DNA from: Candidatus Kuenenbacteria bacterium CG10_big_fil_rev_8_21_14_0_10_36_11
GTDB lineage: Bacteria; Patescibacteriota; Patescibacteriia; UBA2196
DNA length: 22,578 bases
Assembly: GCA_002778535.1 (NCBI GenBank)
Contig: PFBP01000003.1
Location: 576-23,153, forward strand
Reading direction: 5' to 3'
Positions 16,476 to 22,345 of the stretch are shown here, one piece after another. The position numbers and the translations under genes were made by a program. How positions within the stretch are numbered: position 1 is the stretch's first letter; every line of letters starts with the position of its first letter. The notes below the pieces were generated by a model. The model searched no databases. It was not told where the DNA came from and worked only from the letters and a program-made list of their open reading frames with translations.

Positions 16476-17894
16476 ATGTCTTTATCTTCTTCTATTGCCA
16501 AAAACACATTCATCCATACGCTTGGCAAATTTTCCGCTTCAGGAATTGGCTTGATAATTGTGGCTTTAATCACGCGCTATTTGGGCGCCGAAGGCTTTGG
16601 CTATTACACCACTATTTTTAGCTACCTATTTTTCTTTGCCACAGCTGGCGATTTAGGGCTATATTTAATCGCCATTAACGAACTTGGTCGCAGCCAAGAG
16701 AAAGACAAGGAAACAATTTACAGCCACATTTTTACTTTGCGTTTTTTATCAGGCATATTTTTTATGATTGTGGCTGATAGTTTAATCTGGTTTTTCCCTT
16801 ATAACCCAGCCATCAAATTAGGCACCTTAATTATTTCCATTTCTGTTTTAACTATGATGGTGGATCAGGTAGTGGTAGCAATTTTTCAGGAACAAATGAA
16901 AACAAAATTCGCGGCCATGGCAGAATTTTTAGGCAAAATTCTGACTTTGATTTTGATTTATTTAGCCATCAAATCTAATTTAAGTATTATTTATCTTTTA
17001 TGGGCCACTACTTTGGGTTTAATTTTTCATGCTTTTTTTAATTTATTTTTTGCCAGAAAATTTTTACATTTTAATTTAAGCTATCACAAAGAAACCTGGC
17101 TTAAAATCTTAAAAAATTCCTGGCCCATTGCCACCTATTTGATTTTCTCCATGATCTATTTTAAAGCAGACACGATTATTCTTTCACTTTATCATCCCCA
17201 ATCAACAGTCGGGCTTTATGGCGCAAGTTATAAAATTCTGGAGGTTTTAATCACTTTGCCGGTTATCTTTATGGGCTTGGTTTCTCCACATTTATCCCGC
17301 GCTTGGGCAGAAAATAATTTCTCGCATTTTAAGGCTGTTTATCAAAAAGCATTTGATCTTTTATCAACTCTTGTCTGGCCCATGATATTTTCAGTTTTGG
17401 TTTTAGCCAAGCCCATTATGGCTTTTATTGCCGGTTCTGAATTTTTGCCAGCCGCTCCGATTTTTCAGATTTTAATTATCGCGACCGGCATAATTTTTCT
17501 GGCCCACCTTTCCACTTTTTCAATCGTGGCTATTAACAAACAAAAAACAATGATGAAGTTTTATATTATCGCCGCCATTGTTGCTTTAATTTTGTATTTT
17601 ATTTTTATTCCAAAATATTCTTACTGGGCCGCCTCTTTGATTACCGTGGCTGTGGAATCTTTTATTTTAATCTGCTCCTGGCTTATGATTAAAAAAGAAA
17701 CTGGCATAAAAATTAATTTAGATATCAGCGCTAAATCTTTTTTAGCCAGTTTAATTATGGCTATAGTGATCAGCTTGACAAATCTAAATTTATTCGCTAA
17801 TATCATTTTAGCAATCATTACTTACTTTTCTTGCCTCTGGCTCTTTGGAGTGATGAAAAAAGAAATGATAAGCGAATTTTTGAAAAAGGAATAA
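16476..17894 (+). CDS. Wzx-like oligosaccharide flippase (MATE/MOP superfamily)
   Basis: Polysaccharide flippases move lipid-linked oligosaccharides across the cytoplasmic membrane. The 472-residue product is almost wholly membrane helices (12-14 hydrophobic segments). Typical family features are the N-terminal SSSIAKNTFIHTLGKF...GLIIVALITRYLGAEGFG stretch, then the GDLGLYLIAINELGR segment, and KADTIILSLYHPQSTVGLYGASYKILE in the second half. Lipid A or murein precursor (MurJ) cannot be excluded, but the YLGAEGFGYY...DLGL pattern favours Wzx. It stands alone, without glycosyltransferases, and ends at a good terminator at 17895. Confidence 0.85.
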   Translation: MSLSSSIAKNTFIHTLGKFSASGIGLIIVALITRYLGAEGFGYYTTIFSYLFFFATAGDLGLYLIAINELGRSQEKDKETIYSHIFTLRFLSGIFFMIVADSLIWFFPYNPAIKLGTLIISISVLTMMVDQVVVAIFQEQMKTKFAAMAEFLGKILTLILIYLAIKSNLSIIYLLWATTLGLIFHAFFNLFFARKFLHFNLSYHKETWLKILKNSWPIATYLIFSMIYFKADTIILSLYHPQSTVGLYGASYKILEVLITLPVIFMGLVSPHLSRAWAENNFSHFKAVYQKAFDLLSTLVWPMIFSVLVLAKPIMAFIAGSEFLPAAPIFQILIIATGIIFLAHLSTFSIVAINKQKTMMKFYIIAAIVALILYFIFIPKYSYWAASLITVAVESFILICSWLMIKKETGIKINLDISAKSFLASLIMAIVISLTNLNLFANIILAIITYFSCLWLFGVMKKEMISEFLKKE

Positions 17895-17917
17895 ACCGAA
17901 ACTTTCGGTCTTTTTTA
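17895..17917 (+). terminator. Rho-independent terminator of the flippase gene
   Basis: ACCGAA (17895-17900) and TTCGGT (17904-17909) with loop ACT, followed by CTTTTTT. It starts right after the flippase stop codon. Confidence 0.8.
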
Positions 17918-17931
17918 TTTTCAACAAAAAA

Positions 17932-17940
17932 TGATAAAAT
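17932..17940 (+). promoter_or_regulatory. Extended -10 promoter of tRNA-Ser
   Basis: TGATAAAAT (17932-17940) fits an extended -10 element (TGnTAnnnT), six bases before the first base of the tRNA. No clear -35 box is seen. Confidence 0.42.
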
Positions 17941-17946
17941 CATTAT

Positions 17947-18032
17947 GGAAGGGTGGCCGAGCTGGTTTAAGGCGACGGTCTCGAACACCGTTTGGGAGCA
18001 ATCCCTCCAGGGTCCGAATCCCTGCCCTTCCG
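17947..18032 (+). tRNA. tRNA-Ser (anticodon CGA)
   Basis: A class II tRNA: acceptor GGAAGGG/CCCTTCC with discriminator G at 18032, anticodon stem ACGGT/ACCGT with loop CTCGAAC (anticodon CGA, reads UCG), variable arm with GGGA/TCCC, and T arm CAGGG-TCCGAAT-CCCTG. No CCA is encoded. Its 3' end lies 25 bases before the truncated GGDEF-like gene. Confidence 0.93.
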
Positions 18033-18057
18033 AATTTATAAACTAAATCACAAAAAT

Positions 18058-18549
18058 ATGCCAAACATAGAAAACAATATTTCAAAAAAACCAACTGCTG
18101 AAAGAGAAAGAGTTGACGCTTTAAGACAAACTGATAATCCTTACGAATATGGACATCTGATGGGCGATAAGTTTTTAAAAACTATTGCTAAAATCATAAA
18201 AGAAAACATACGGGAATCCGACTTCGCTTATAGATACGCGGGCGATGAATTTGCTGTTTTTCTGCCTGATTCAGACACAAAAATAGCAATCAAAGTGGCA
18301 GAAAAAATCAGACAAAAGATAGAAACTGATGTGCCTCAGCAGATGATTAATTTATTCAAAGCAACCATCAGCGTTGGGTGCGCTGATACGGATATGATAC
18401 CAAGTTGGACAATGGATCAGTCAAAAATAGATATGCAAGAAATAATCAAGGAACTAATTGATAAGGCTGATCAAGCCCTCTATCAATCAAAAGATCAGCG
18501 TAATAAAGTTACAATCTATAGCCATGACTTACAAAAAAATAATTTATGA
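18058..18549 (+). CDS. N-terminally truncated, degenerate GGDEF-domain protein
   Basis: GGDEF domains make cyclic di-GMP, or bind nucleotides when degenerate. The 163-residue product has YGHLMGDKFLKTIAKIIKENIRESDFAYRYAGDEFAVFLP at about 31-70, matching the core of the domain with AGDEF in place of GGDEF, and a C-terminal ADQALYQSKDQRNKV helix typical of the family. The first ~40 residues, which normally hold LTGLxNRR and the metal-binding DxDxFKxxND, are missing or scrambled: the sequence before YGH reads VDALRQTDNPYE. No sensor or membrane domain is present. I chose the ATG at 18058; starting earlier would translate tRNA-Ser. Cyclase activity is doubtful. The gene overlaps the next by four bases (ATGA), so they are translationally coupled. 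Confidence 0.72.
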   Translation: MPNIENNISKKPTAERERVDALRQTDNPYEYGHLMGDKFLKTIAKIIKENIRESDFAYRYAGDEFAVFLPDSDTKIAIKVAEKIRQKIETDVPQQMINLFKATISVGCADTDMIPSWTMDQSKIDMQEIIKELIDKADQALYQSKDQRNKVTIYSHDLQKNNL

Positions 18550-19076
18550 AATTAGTTCTTGATATTGAAACTCAAAATTCTTTCAAAGACATTGGCGGCA
18601 AAGCTAATTTGTCTCTCTTAAAAATTTCTTTAGTCGGGGCATACTGGTATCCGGAAAACAAATTTCTAACTTTTATGGAGCAGGAGCTGACTGGCCTGGA
18701 AGAGTTAATTAAAAAATCAGAATTAGTCATCGGATATAATCTCCTGGGTTTTGATTATCCAGTGTTGGCTAATTATTTAAAAAATATAAATTTTAGCAAT
18801 GTGAAAACTTTGGATATTTTAAATGTGATTGATAATTATCTTGGATATAAAATAAAATTAGAAAATGTGGCGCAAGGCACGCTAAACAGCGGTAAAAGCG
18901 GCACTGGTATGGACGCTATCAAAATGTGGCGCGCAGGACAGATTGAAGAACTTAAAAAATATTGTTTGAAAGATGTGGAAGTGACAAAAAATATTTATGA
19001 ATACGGTTTGCAAAATAAACAGATTAAATTCAAAAGCAGTTGGGATACTTATGAAATACCAGTGGACTGGCATTAA
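18546..19076 (+). CDS. DEDDy-type 3'-5' exonuclease-like protein (RNase H fold)
   Basis: The 176-residue product has the three exonuclease motifs of the DnaQ/RNase H-like superfamily in order: Exo I LDIET (Asp6, Glu8), Exo II VIGYNLLGFDYPVL (Asn65, Asp70) and Exo III YCLKDVEVT (Tyr139, Asp143), which makes it DEDDy. It is a single domain, similar to YprB-like or PolB-exonuclease-like proteins. Substrate (DNA or RNA) is unknown. It starts inside the stop codon of the GGDEF-like gene (ATGA). The promoter of the next gene overlaps its 3' end. Confidence 0.72.
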   Translation: MKLVLDIETQNSFKDIGGKANLSLLKISLVGAYWYPENKFLTFMEQELTGLEELIKKSELVIGYNLLGFDYPVLANYLKNINFSNVKTLDILNVIDNYLGYKIKLENVAQGTLNSGKSGTGMDAIKMWRAGQIEELKKYCLKDVEVTKNIYEYGLQNKQIKFKSSWDTYEIPVDWH

Positions 19077-19091
19077 AATTTTTGCTATAAT
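19063..19091 (+). promoter_or_regulatory. Promoter of the methyltransferase gene, leaderless configuration
   Basis: TGGACT (19063-19068), a 17-base spacer and a perfect TATAAT (19086-19091), then six bases to the ATG at 19098. The -35 box is inside the end of the preceding gene. Confidence 0.5.
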
Positions 19092-19097
19092 AATTTT

Positions 19098-19661
19098 ATG
19101 AACAACAACAAACATGTGCCTGGGGGCACCGAACTTCTCAACCCAAGTGATTTAATTAAAAACAAATTAGGCGTTTTTTATGGTGCCAAAGTAGCTGATC
19201 TTGGCTGTGGTGGCGCTGGTTTTTTTGCCTTGCAAAATGCAGAAGTGGTTGGCCCCAATGGTTTGGTCTATGCGGTAGATGTTTTAAAATCAGCTCTCGC
19301 CAATGTGGAAGCCCGAGCCAAAATTTCTGGCTTCAAAAATATTAAAACCGTCTGGTCAAATTTGGAAAAATACGGCGCCACTAAAATCAATAATGAATCA
19401 GTTGATTTTACTTTACTTATAAACATTCTGTTTCAAAATAAAAATCATTTGGAAATTTTAAAAGAGGCCGCGCGTCTGACTAAAAAAGGCGGCAAGATTT
19501 TAATAGTTGACTGGAAAGAAGGACGTTTCCCTATCGGCCCGGCGCCAGATGACAAAGTTAAAGCAGGAGAAGTCACCACAATGGCTCAAAATCTCGGTCT
19601 TAATTTAGAACAGCAATTTGACGCTGGCTTGTTTCATTATGGTTTGATATTTATGAAATGA
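19098..19661 (+). CDS. Class I SAM-dependent methyltransferase (UbiE/Methyltransf_11-like)
   Basis: The 187-residue product has the SAM-binding motif I VADLGCGGAGFF (about 32-43), an acidic residue in YAVDVLKSAL (Asp61) for the ribose hydroxyls, the SVDFTLLINILFQ segment (motif IV region) and LTKKGGKILIVDWK (motif VI region). It starts PGGTELLNPSDLI. This is a generic small-molecule or lipid methyltransferase fold; the substrate cannot be read from the sequence. It has its own promoter at 19063-19091. It is the last gene with the AT-rich composition of the window's main part. Confidence 0.8.
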   Translation: MNNNKHVPGGTELLNPSDLIKNKLGVFYGAKVADLGCGGAGFFALQNAEVVGPNGLVYAVDVLKSALANVEARAKISGFKNIKTVWSNLEKYGATKINNESVDFTLLINILFQNKNHLEILKEAARLTKKGGKILIVDWKEGRFPIGPAPDDKVKAGEVTTMAQNLGLNLEQQFDAGLFHYGLIFMK

Positions 19662-19684
19662 TTTATAAAAAAATATTTTATTTT

Positions 19685-19712
19685 GTAGATGCAATTCATG
19701 AATCGCCTCTAC
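19685..19712. repeat. REP-like palindrome
   Basis: An imperfect 28-base palindrome beginning GTAGATGC and ending GCCTCTAC with ATTCATGAAT at its centre; 12 of 14 positions pair. It resembles the GTAGGGGCGATTCA half-site palindromes scattered through many bacterial genomes. Confidence 0.6.
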
Positions 19713-19724
19713 ACTTTAACTAAA

Positions 19725-19761
19725 AATCAAAAAACCTCAATTAAAGAGAGGTTTTTTGATT
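19725..19761. terminator. Long bidirectional terminator after the methyltransferase gene
   Basis: A perfect 14-bp inverted repeat, AATCAAAAAACCTC (19725-19738) and GAGGTTTTTTGATT (19748-19761), with a 9-base loop. The A6/T6 runs are within the stem, so it can terminate in both directions. It closes the AT-rich gene block. Confidence 0.82.
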
Positions 19762-19817
19762 AGTATATTTACGATTTCGCTCGAACCTACTTTATCAAAA
19801 ATTCGTGATATTGGATA

Positions 19818-19840
19818 GCGCCGCGCCTGCGGCGCGGCGC
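19818..19840. repeat. All-G/C perfect hairpin
   Basis: GCGCCGCGCC (19818-19827) and GGCGCGGCGC (19831-19840) with loop TGC: a 10-bp stem made only of G and C in an AT-rich neighbourhood. There is no T-run after it. It may be a dispersed repeat or the edge of foreign DNA. Confidence 0.6.
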
Positions 19841-19856
19841 AAAACCGCAACGGCTC

Positions 19857-19903
19857 GCGGGCAAAAAATTTCCTCCCCTAAAACCCCTCCATTTTTTGCC
19901 CGC
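19857..19903. repeat. 13-bp hairpin with mirror-symmetric C-rich loop
   Basis: GCGGGCAAAAAAT (19857-19869) and ATTTTTTGCCCGC (19891-19903) are perfect inverted repeats. The 21-base loop contains CCTCCCC...CCCCTCC as a mirror repeat; the other strand reads GGAGGGG...GGGGAGG and could form a two-tier G-quadruplex. CCTCC occurs twice (19872-19876 and 19886-19890) and is complementary to GGAGG of the ribosome-binding site at 20021-20026. Confidence 0.62.
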
Positions 19904-20020
19904 TCGCCAGAGATAAAAAATTGATGTTATGGTTTCTTAGATTGACGGACTTGCTGAATATAGAAAGAGATGGTAAAGTAATCTCGGAATCTTTCGAATG
20001 ACCTTTCACAACTGAATAAT

Positions 20021-20026
20021 AGGAGG
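20021..20026 (+). promoter_or_regulatory. Strong Shine-Dalgarno of the radical SAM gene
   Basis: A full AGGAGG eight bases before the ATG at 20035. The genes before 19.7 kb have no such site, so this marks a different translation-start style and decides the start codon. Confidence 0.85.
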
Positions 20027-20034
20027 AAAAACCG

Positions 20035-21039
20035 ATGAATACACAAAAACCTCTAAACGCGCAAAAGCTCGCGGAGCGTTTGCGGAAAAAGTCATTTGAT
20101 CGTCAAACTAAGACGATTCGCATGACGAAGTTCCCCGGCTCGGATCAGACAACGGATCTATTACTTCCGCCGAACTGCGGAGGATTTGGCAGGGTTCACC
20201 ACTTTCGGTTTAAGCCAGATCCAAAATGGATCACGGATCCGCTACCGACGCACCCAGCTTGTAACTATCTCGGACTGCCAGTAACCAATGTTCTACTCGC
20301 CCAAGTATTTCAACTCTCTGCGTGCAACTTTCGTTGCTGGTACTGCTTTGTTGACTTCAGTTTGCTCTCGGCGAACCCCAAGTATTCGGAGATGGTGACT
20401 CCTAAACAACTTTTGCAGATGATGCTTGATGAGAAAGTAAACTCTCAAGTTATCGATCTCTCTGGCGGACAGCCAGAGTTGGTGCCAGAGTACGTACTCT
20501 GGTTTCTGGAAGCGCGGAAAGAGCTTGGACTCGAGCAAAGCCACTTTGTCTGGTCTGATGACAACTTGAGCATAGACTATACGTGGAGGTACTTGAATGA
20601 AGAGGAAATCGTGTTCATGACACAAACTCCTGGGTTTGCTCGGGTTGGATGTCTCAAAGGATACGATGCTGAATCGTTCACCTTCAACACTCGCGCCGAT
20701 GGAAAATTGTTTGACCGTCAGATCGAATTACTTGGCCGTTTCGTGCGAGCCGGTTTCGATCAGTACGGCTACATTACGATTACCACCATGAACACAGATA
20801 ATCTCCAAAGTAAAATGGCGCGGTTGCTGGATGAAATTCAAAACCGCGTGCATCCGAACTTTCCGCTTCGGATCGTGCCGCTCCGCATCTTCGGCTTTAA
20901 CGCCAATGCAAATCGGTATAACTTGCAAGCGGAAGAGAACCAATTCCAGGCGCTTGAGGCATGGCTTGCAGAAATGCAGCGGCGTTTCAGCGCAACGGAA
21001 CTAGCGACACCAATCACAGAAGTAAATATCAGGAGGTGA
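20035..21039 (+). CDS. Radical SAM enzyme of unknown function
   Basis: Radical SAM enzymes use a [4Fe-4S] cluster to split S-adenosylmethionine and start radical chemistry. The 334-residue product has the canonical CX3CX2C motif CNFRCWYC (Cys97, Cys101, Cys104) followed by FVD, and a SAM-binding GGQP (144-147, in place of the usual GGEP) in VIDLSGGQPEL. About 90 residues come before the cluster, including an odd PPNCGGFGRVHHFRF segment. There is no SPASM-like Cys-rich C-terminus, so one cluster is likely. The overall pattern recalls the activating-enzyme/archaeal radical SAM group rather than viperin or MoaA. Composition is ~48% G+C (one hand-counted line at 20701) against 27% at 18961. Its TGA stop abuts the AGGAGG of the next gene, so they form an operon. 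Function unknown. Confidence 0.85.
   Translation: MNTQKPLNAQKLAERLRKKSFDRQTKTIRMTKFPGSDQTTDLLLPPNCGGFGRVHHFRFKPDPKWITDPLPTHPACNYLGLPVTNVLLAQVFQLSACNFRCWYCFVDFSLLSANPKYSEMVTPKQLLQMMLDEKVNSQVIDLSGGQPELVPEYVLWFLEARKELGLEQSHFVWSDDNLSIDYTWRYLNEEEIVFMTQTPGFARVGCLKGYDAESFTFNTRADGKLFDRQIELLGRFVRAGFDQYGYITITTMNTDNLQSKMARLLDEIQNRVHPNFPLRIVPLRIFGFNANANRYNLQAEENQFQALEAWLAEMQRRFSATELATPITEVNIRR
21031..21036 (+). promoter_or_regulatory. Shine-Dalgarno overlapping the upstream stop
   Basis: AGGAGG immediately followed by the TGA stop of the radical SAM gene and seven bases later the ATG at 21044. This points to tight translational coupling of the two genes and fixes the start. Confidence 0.85.
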
Positions 21040-21043
21040 CAAA

Positions 21044-21445
21044 ATGTCCCAACTCGAAAAGACACTCGCTCACTACGCGGTGATGCGTTCACTTGAACGT
21101 TCACCACAAACCTTCAAGCAACTCCTCGAGAGTTGCCACTCGCTCTTCCCGGATCAACTCGCATCGTTGCTTCACGAAATGGAAAAGAACCATTTCGTTC
21201 AGCGTGATGGCGAGGAATACACGCTGGATATTTCAGTTTCGAACCGGTGGCGCAAAGTTCATGCCGACTGGAACGAAAATCTGGACCGAGCCTACACTGC
21301 ATTGTCGGCGATTATGGGGCGGATACATCTGCCTCATTGTCTCGACTACGAGTGGTGTGGTTCACGCATGGCGGCCGGGAAAGGGTTGTGGAGCTTTTGC
21401 TTCATAGTAACCCGCTACCAGTACCGGAATCCGTGGTCTTCCTAG
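21044..21445 (+). CDS. BpsA/DUF43-like protein, N-terminal part before an apparent frameshift
   Basis: Residues 1-104 (to DYEW at 21344-21355) form a probable winged-helix domain (AHYAVMRSLERSPQTFKQLLE...LASLLHEMEKNHFVQRDGEEYTL) and a linker (RAYTALSAIMGRIHLPHCLDYEW). After Trp104 the frame reads an unrelated tail and stops at 21445. Coding signal continues in another frame as WFTHGGRERVVELLL. Removing two bases (TG, at about 21356-21357) restores a single 431-residue frame from 21044 to 22341. The disruption may be a real mutation, a sequencing or assembly error, or recoding. Read as one protein with the next entry. N-terminal wing, central Rossmann-like and DPPW segments are the layout seen in branched-chain polyamine synthase BpsA (DUF43), but the match is from memory of the fold, not a search. 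Confidence 0.7.
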   Translation: MSQLEKTLAHYAVMRSLERSPQTFKQLLESCHSLFPDQLASLLHEMEKNHFVQRDGEEYTLDISVSNRWRKVHADWNENLDRAYTALSAIMGRIHLPHCLDYEWCGSRMAAGKGLWSFCFIVTRYQYRNPWSS

Positions 21446-22341
21446 GCTCACCGCTTTTCGGAGCGTTCGCTTCCGCCCTGCTTCCGGAATCGCAGATTCA
21501 CATTCTGGATAAGAGCGGGGCAACGCTTGAAGCAATCAAAGAAGATGTTGACAGTGAACGAGTACGTCTTGTTTGCTACGATGCCGAGGAACCTCTGATA
21601 CAGGAACTGATTGGTATCGCGGACATGGTCTTCTTCGACCCGCCGTGGTATGTGGATTACTACGACCTTTTCCTGCGCCGGAGTATGCAACTCATCTTCA
21701 ACCGCTACGCTACGGTAGCGTTCGTTCTTTTTCCACTCCTCACTCGTCCGGCTTCACTCCAAGAGCGTAAGCAGGTGTTTGAGATCGCGATGTCGTACGG
21801 CTTGAGTCTCGTCTCAATGGAAACGCAAGTCGCCCACTACTACACGCCGCAGTTTGAGCAAGAATCCTTGGCGATCAAAGGGATTGACGCAAAAAACTGG
21901 AGGCGCGGTGACTTGGCGATGTTCATCTCCGACGGGACTTGCTTGCCGGAAAACATTGCGTTGCGGGTTGAGGAAGGACGATGGCTGGAGTTGATTGTCA
22001 GTAAGATCAAAGTGAAGGTGCGGGTTAAGGACGAAGACCCTGATACCTACATCTCGCCTGAACTTCTGGATTTTGCAGACGGCAAGGTTGCGCTTCCTAC
22101 GGTCAGTCGACGCGATCCGATCCGAAACGAAATCGATCTCTGGACTTCAACTCAACGTGGCTTTAAAATAAAAGGGTGGAAGGCAGTTTGGAAAATAGCC
22201 GAAGGCATTCGAGACAACTTCTCGCTTGAGGAAATTTTCGAACGCATCCGGCAAGATTACCCAAACGCAACAATCCCTGAATCGGAAAAGCCGGCTGTTG
22301 AGAAGGTCTGGCACGAGCTTCGCTCGCATTTCGGAAGCTAA
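21247..22341 (+). CDS. BpsA/DUF43-like SAM-fold protein, C-terminal part
   Basis: True coding in this frame probably begins at 21358 (WFTHGG), continuing from the preceding entry; the ATG-to-21357 portion is out of frame with the winged helix. Visible are a Rossmann-like start PLPVPESVVFLGSPLFGAFASALLP, an acidic strand end IHILDKSGATL, and FFDPPWYVDYYDLFLRRS with a DPPW motif (residues 198-201 of the joined protein), then a stretch corresponding to the rest of the BpsA/DUF43 core. BpsA normally has GDDD where this has GSPLFG, so the substrate may differ. The DPPW also resembles N6-adenine methylases. The last ~80 residues (WTSTQRGFKIKGWKAVWKIAEG...SLEEIFERIRQ...VEKVWHELRSHFG) look like a second small helix-wing or PqqD-like domain. 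The ASCH gene starts four bases after the stop. Confidence 0.68.
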   Translation: MAQSSCRLERKSGPSLHCIVGDYGADTSASLSRLRVVWFTHGGRERVVELLLHSNPLPVPESVVFLGSPLFGAFASALLPESQIHILDKSGATLEAIKEDVDSERVRLVCYDAEEPLIQELIGIADMVFFDPPWYVDYYDLFLRRSMQLIFNRYATVAFVLFPLLTRPASLQERKQVFEIAMSYGLSLVSMETQVAHYYTPQFEQESLAIKGIDAKNWRRGDLAMFISDGTCLPENIALRVEEGRWLELIVSKIKVKVRVKDEDPDTYISPELLDFADGKVALPTVSRRDPIRNEIDLWTSTQRGFKIKGWKAVWKIAEGIRDNFSLEEIFERIRQDYPNATIPESEKPAVEKVWHELRSHFGS

Positions 22342-22345
22342 ACAT

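Larger units (their letters stand above)
19662..20034. other. 373-base gene-free boundary region
   Basis: No coding sequence is supported here. It holds, in order, a REP-like palindrome (19685-19712), a long terminator (19725-19761), an all-G/C hairpin (19818-19840), a hairpin with a C-rich mirror-symmetric loop (19857-19903), and a ~115-base leader ending in AGGAGG before the radical SAM gene. Base composition changes within this stretch. I see no integrase, direct-repeat attachment site or confident promoter for the downstream genes. Confidence 0.7.

Noticed and set aside
17992..18057. Upstream start for the GGDEF-like gene
   Set aside because: It would translate part of tRNA-Ser; the ATG at 18058 is the first start outside it.
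20035..21039. Viperin-like antiviral radical SAM enzyme
   Set aside because: The cluster motif and surroundings (CNFRCWYCFVD, GGQPEL) do not show the viperin signature and there is no nucleotide-kinase partner.
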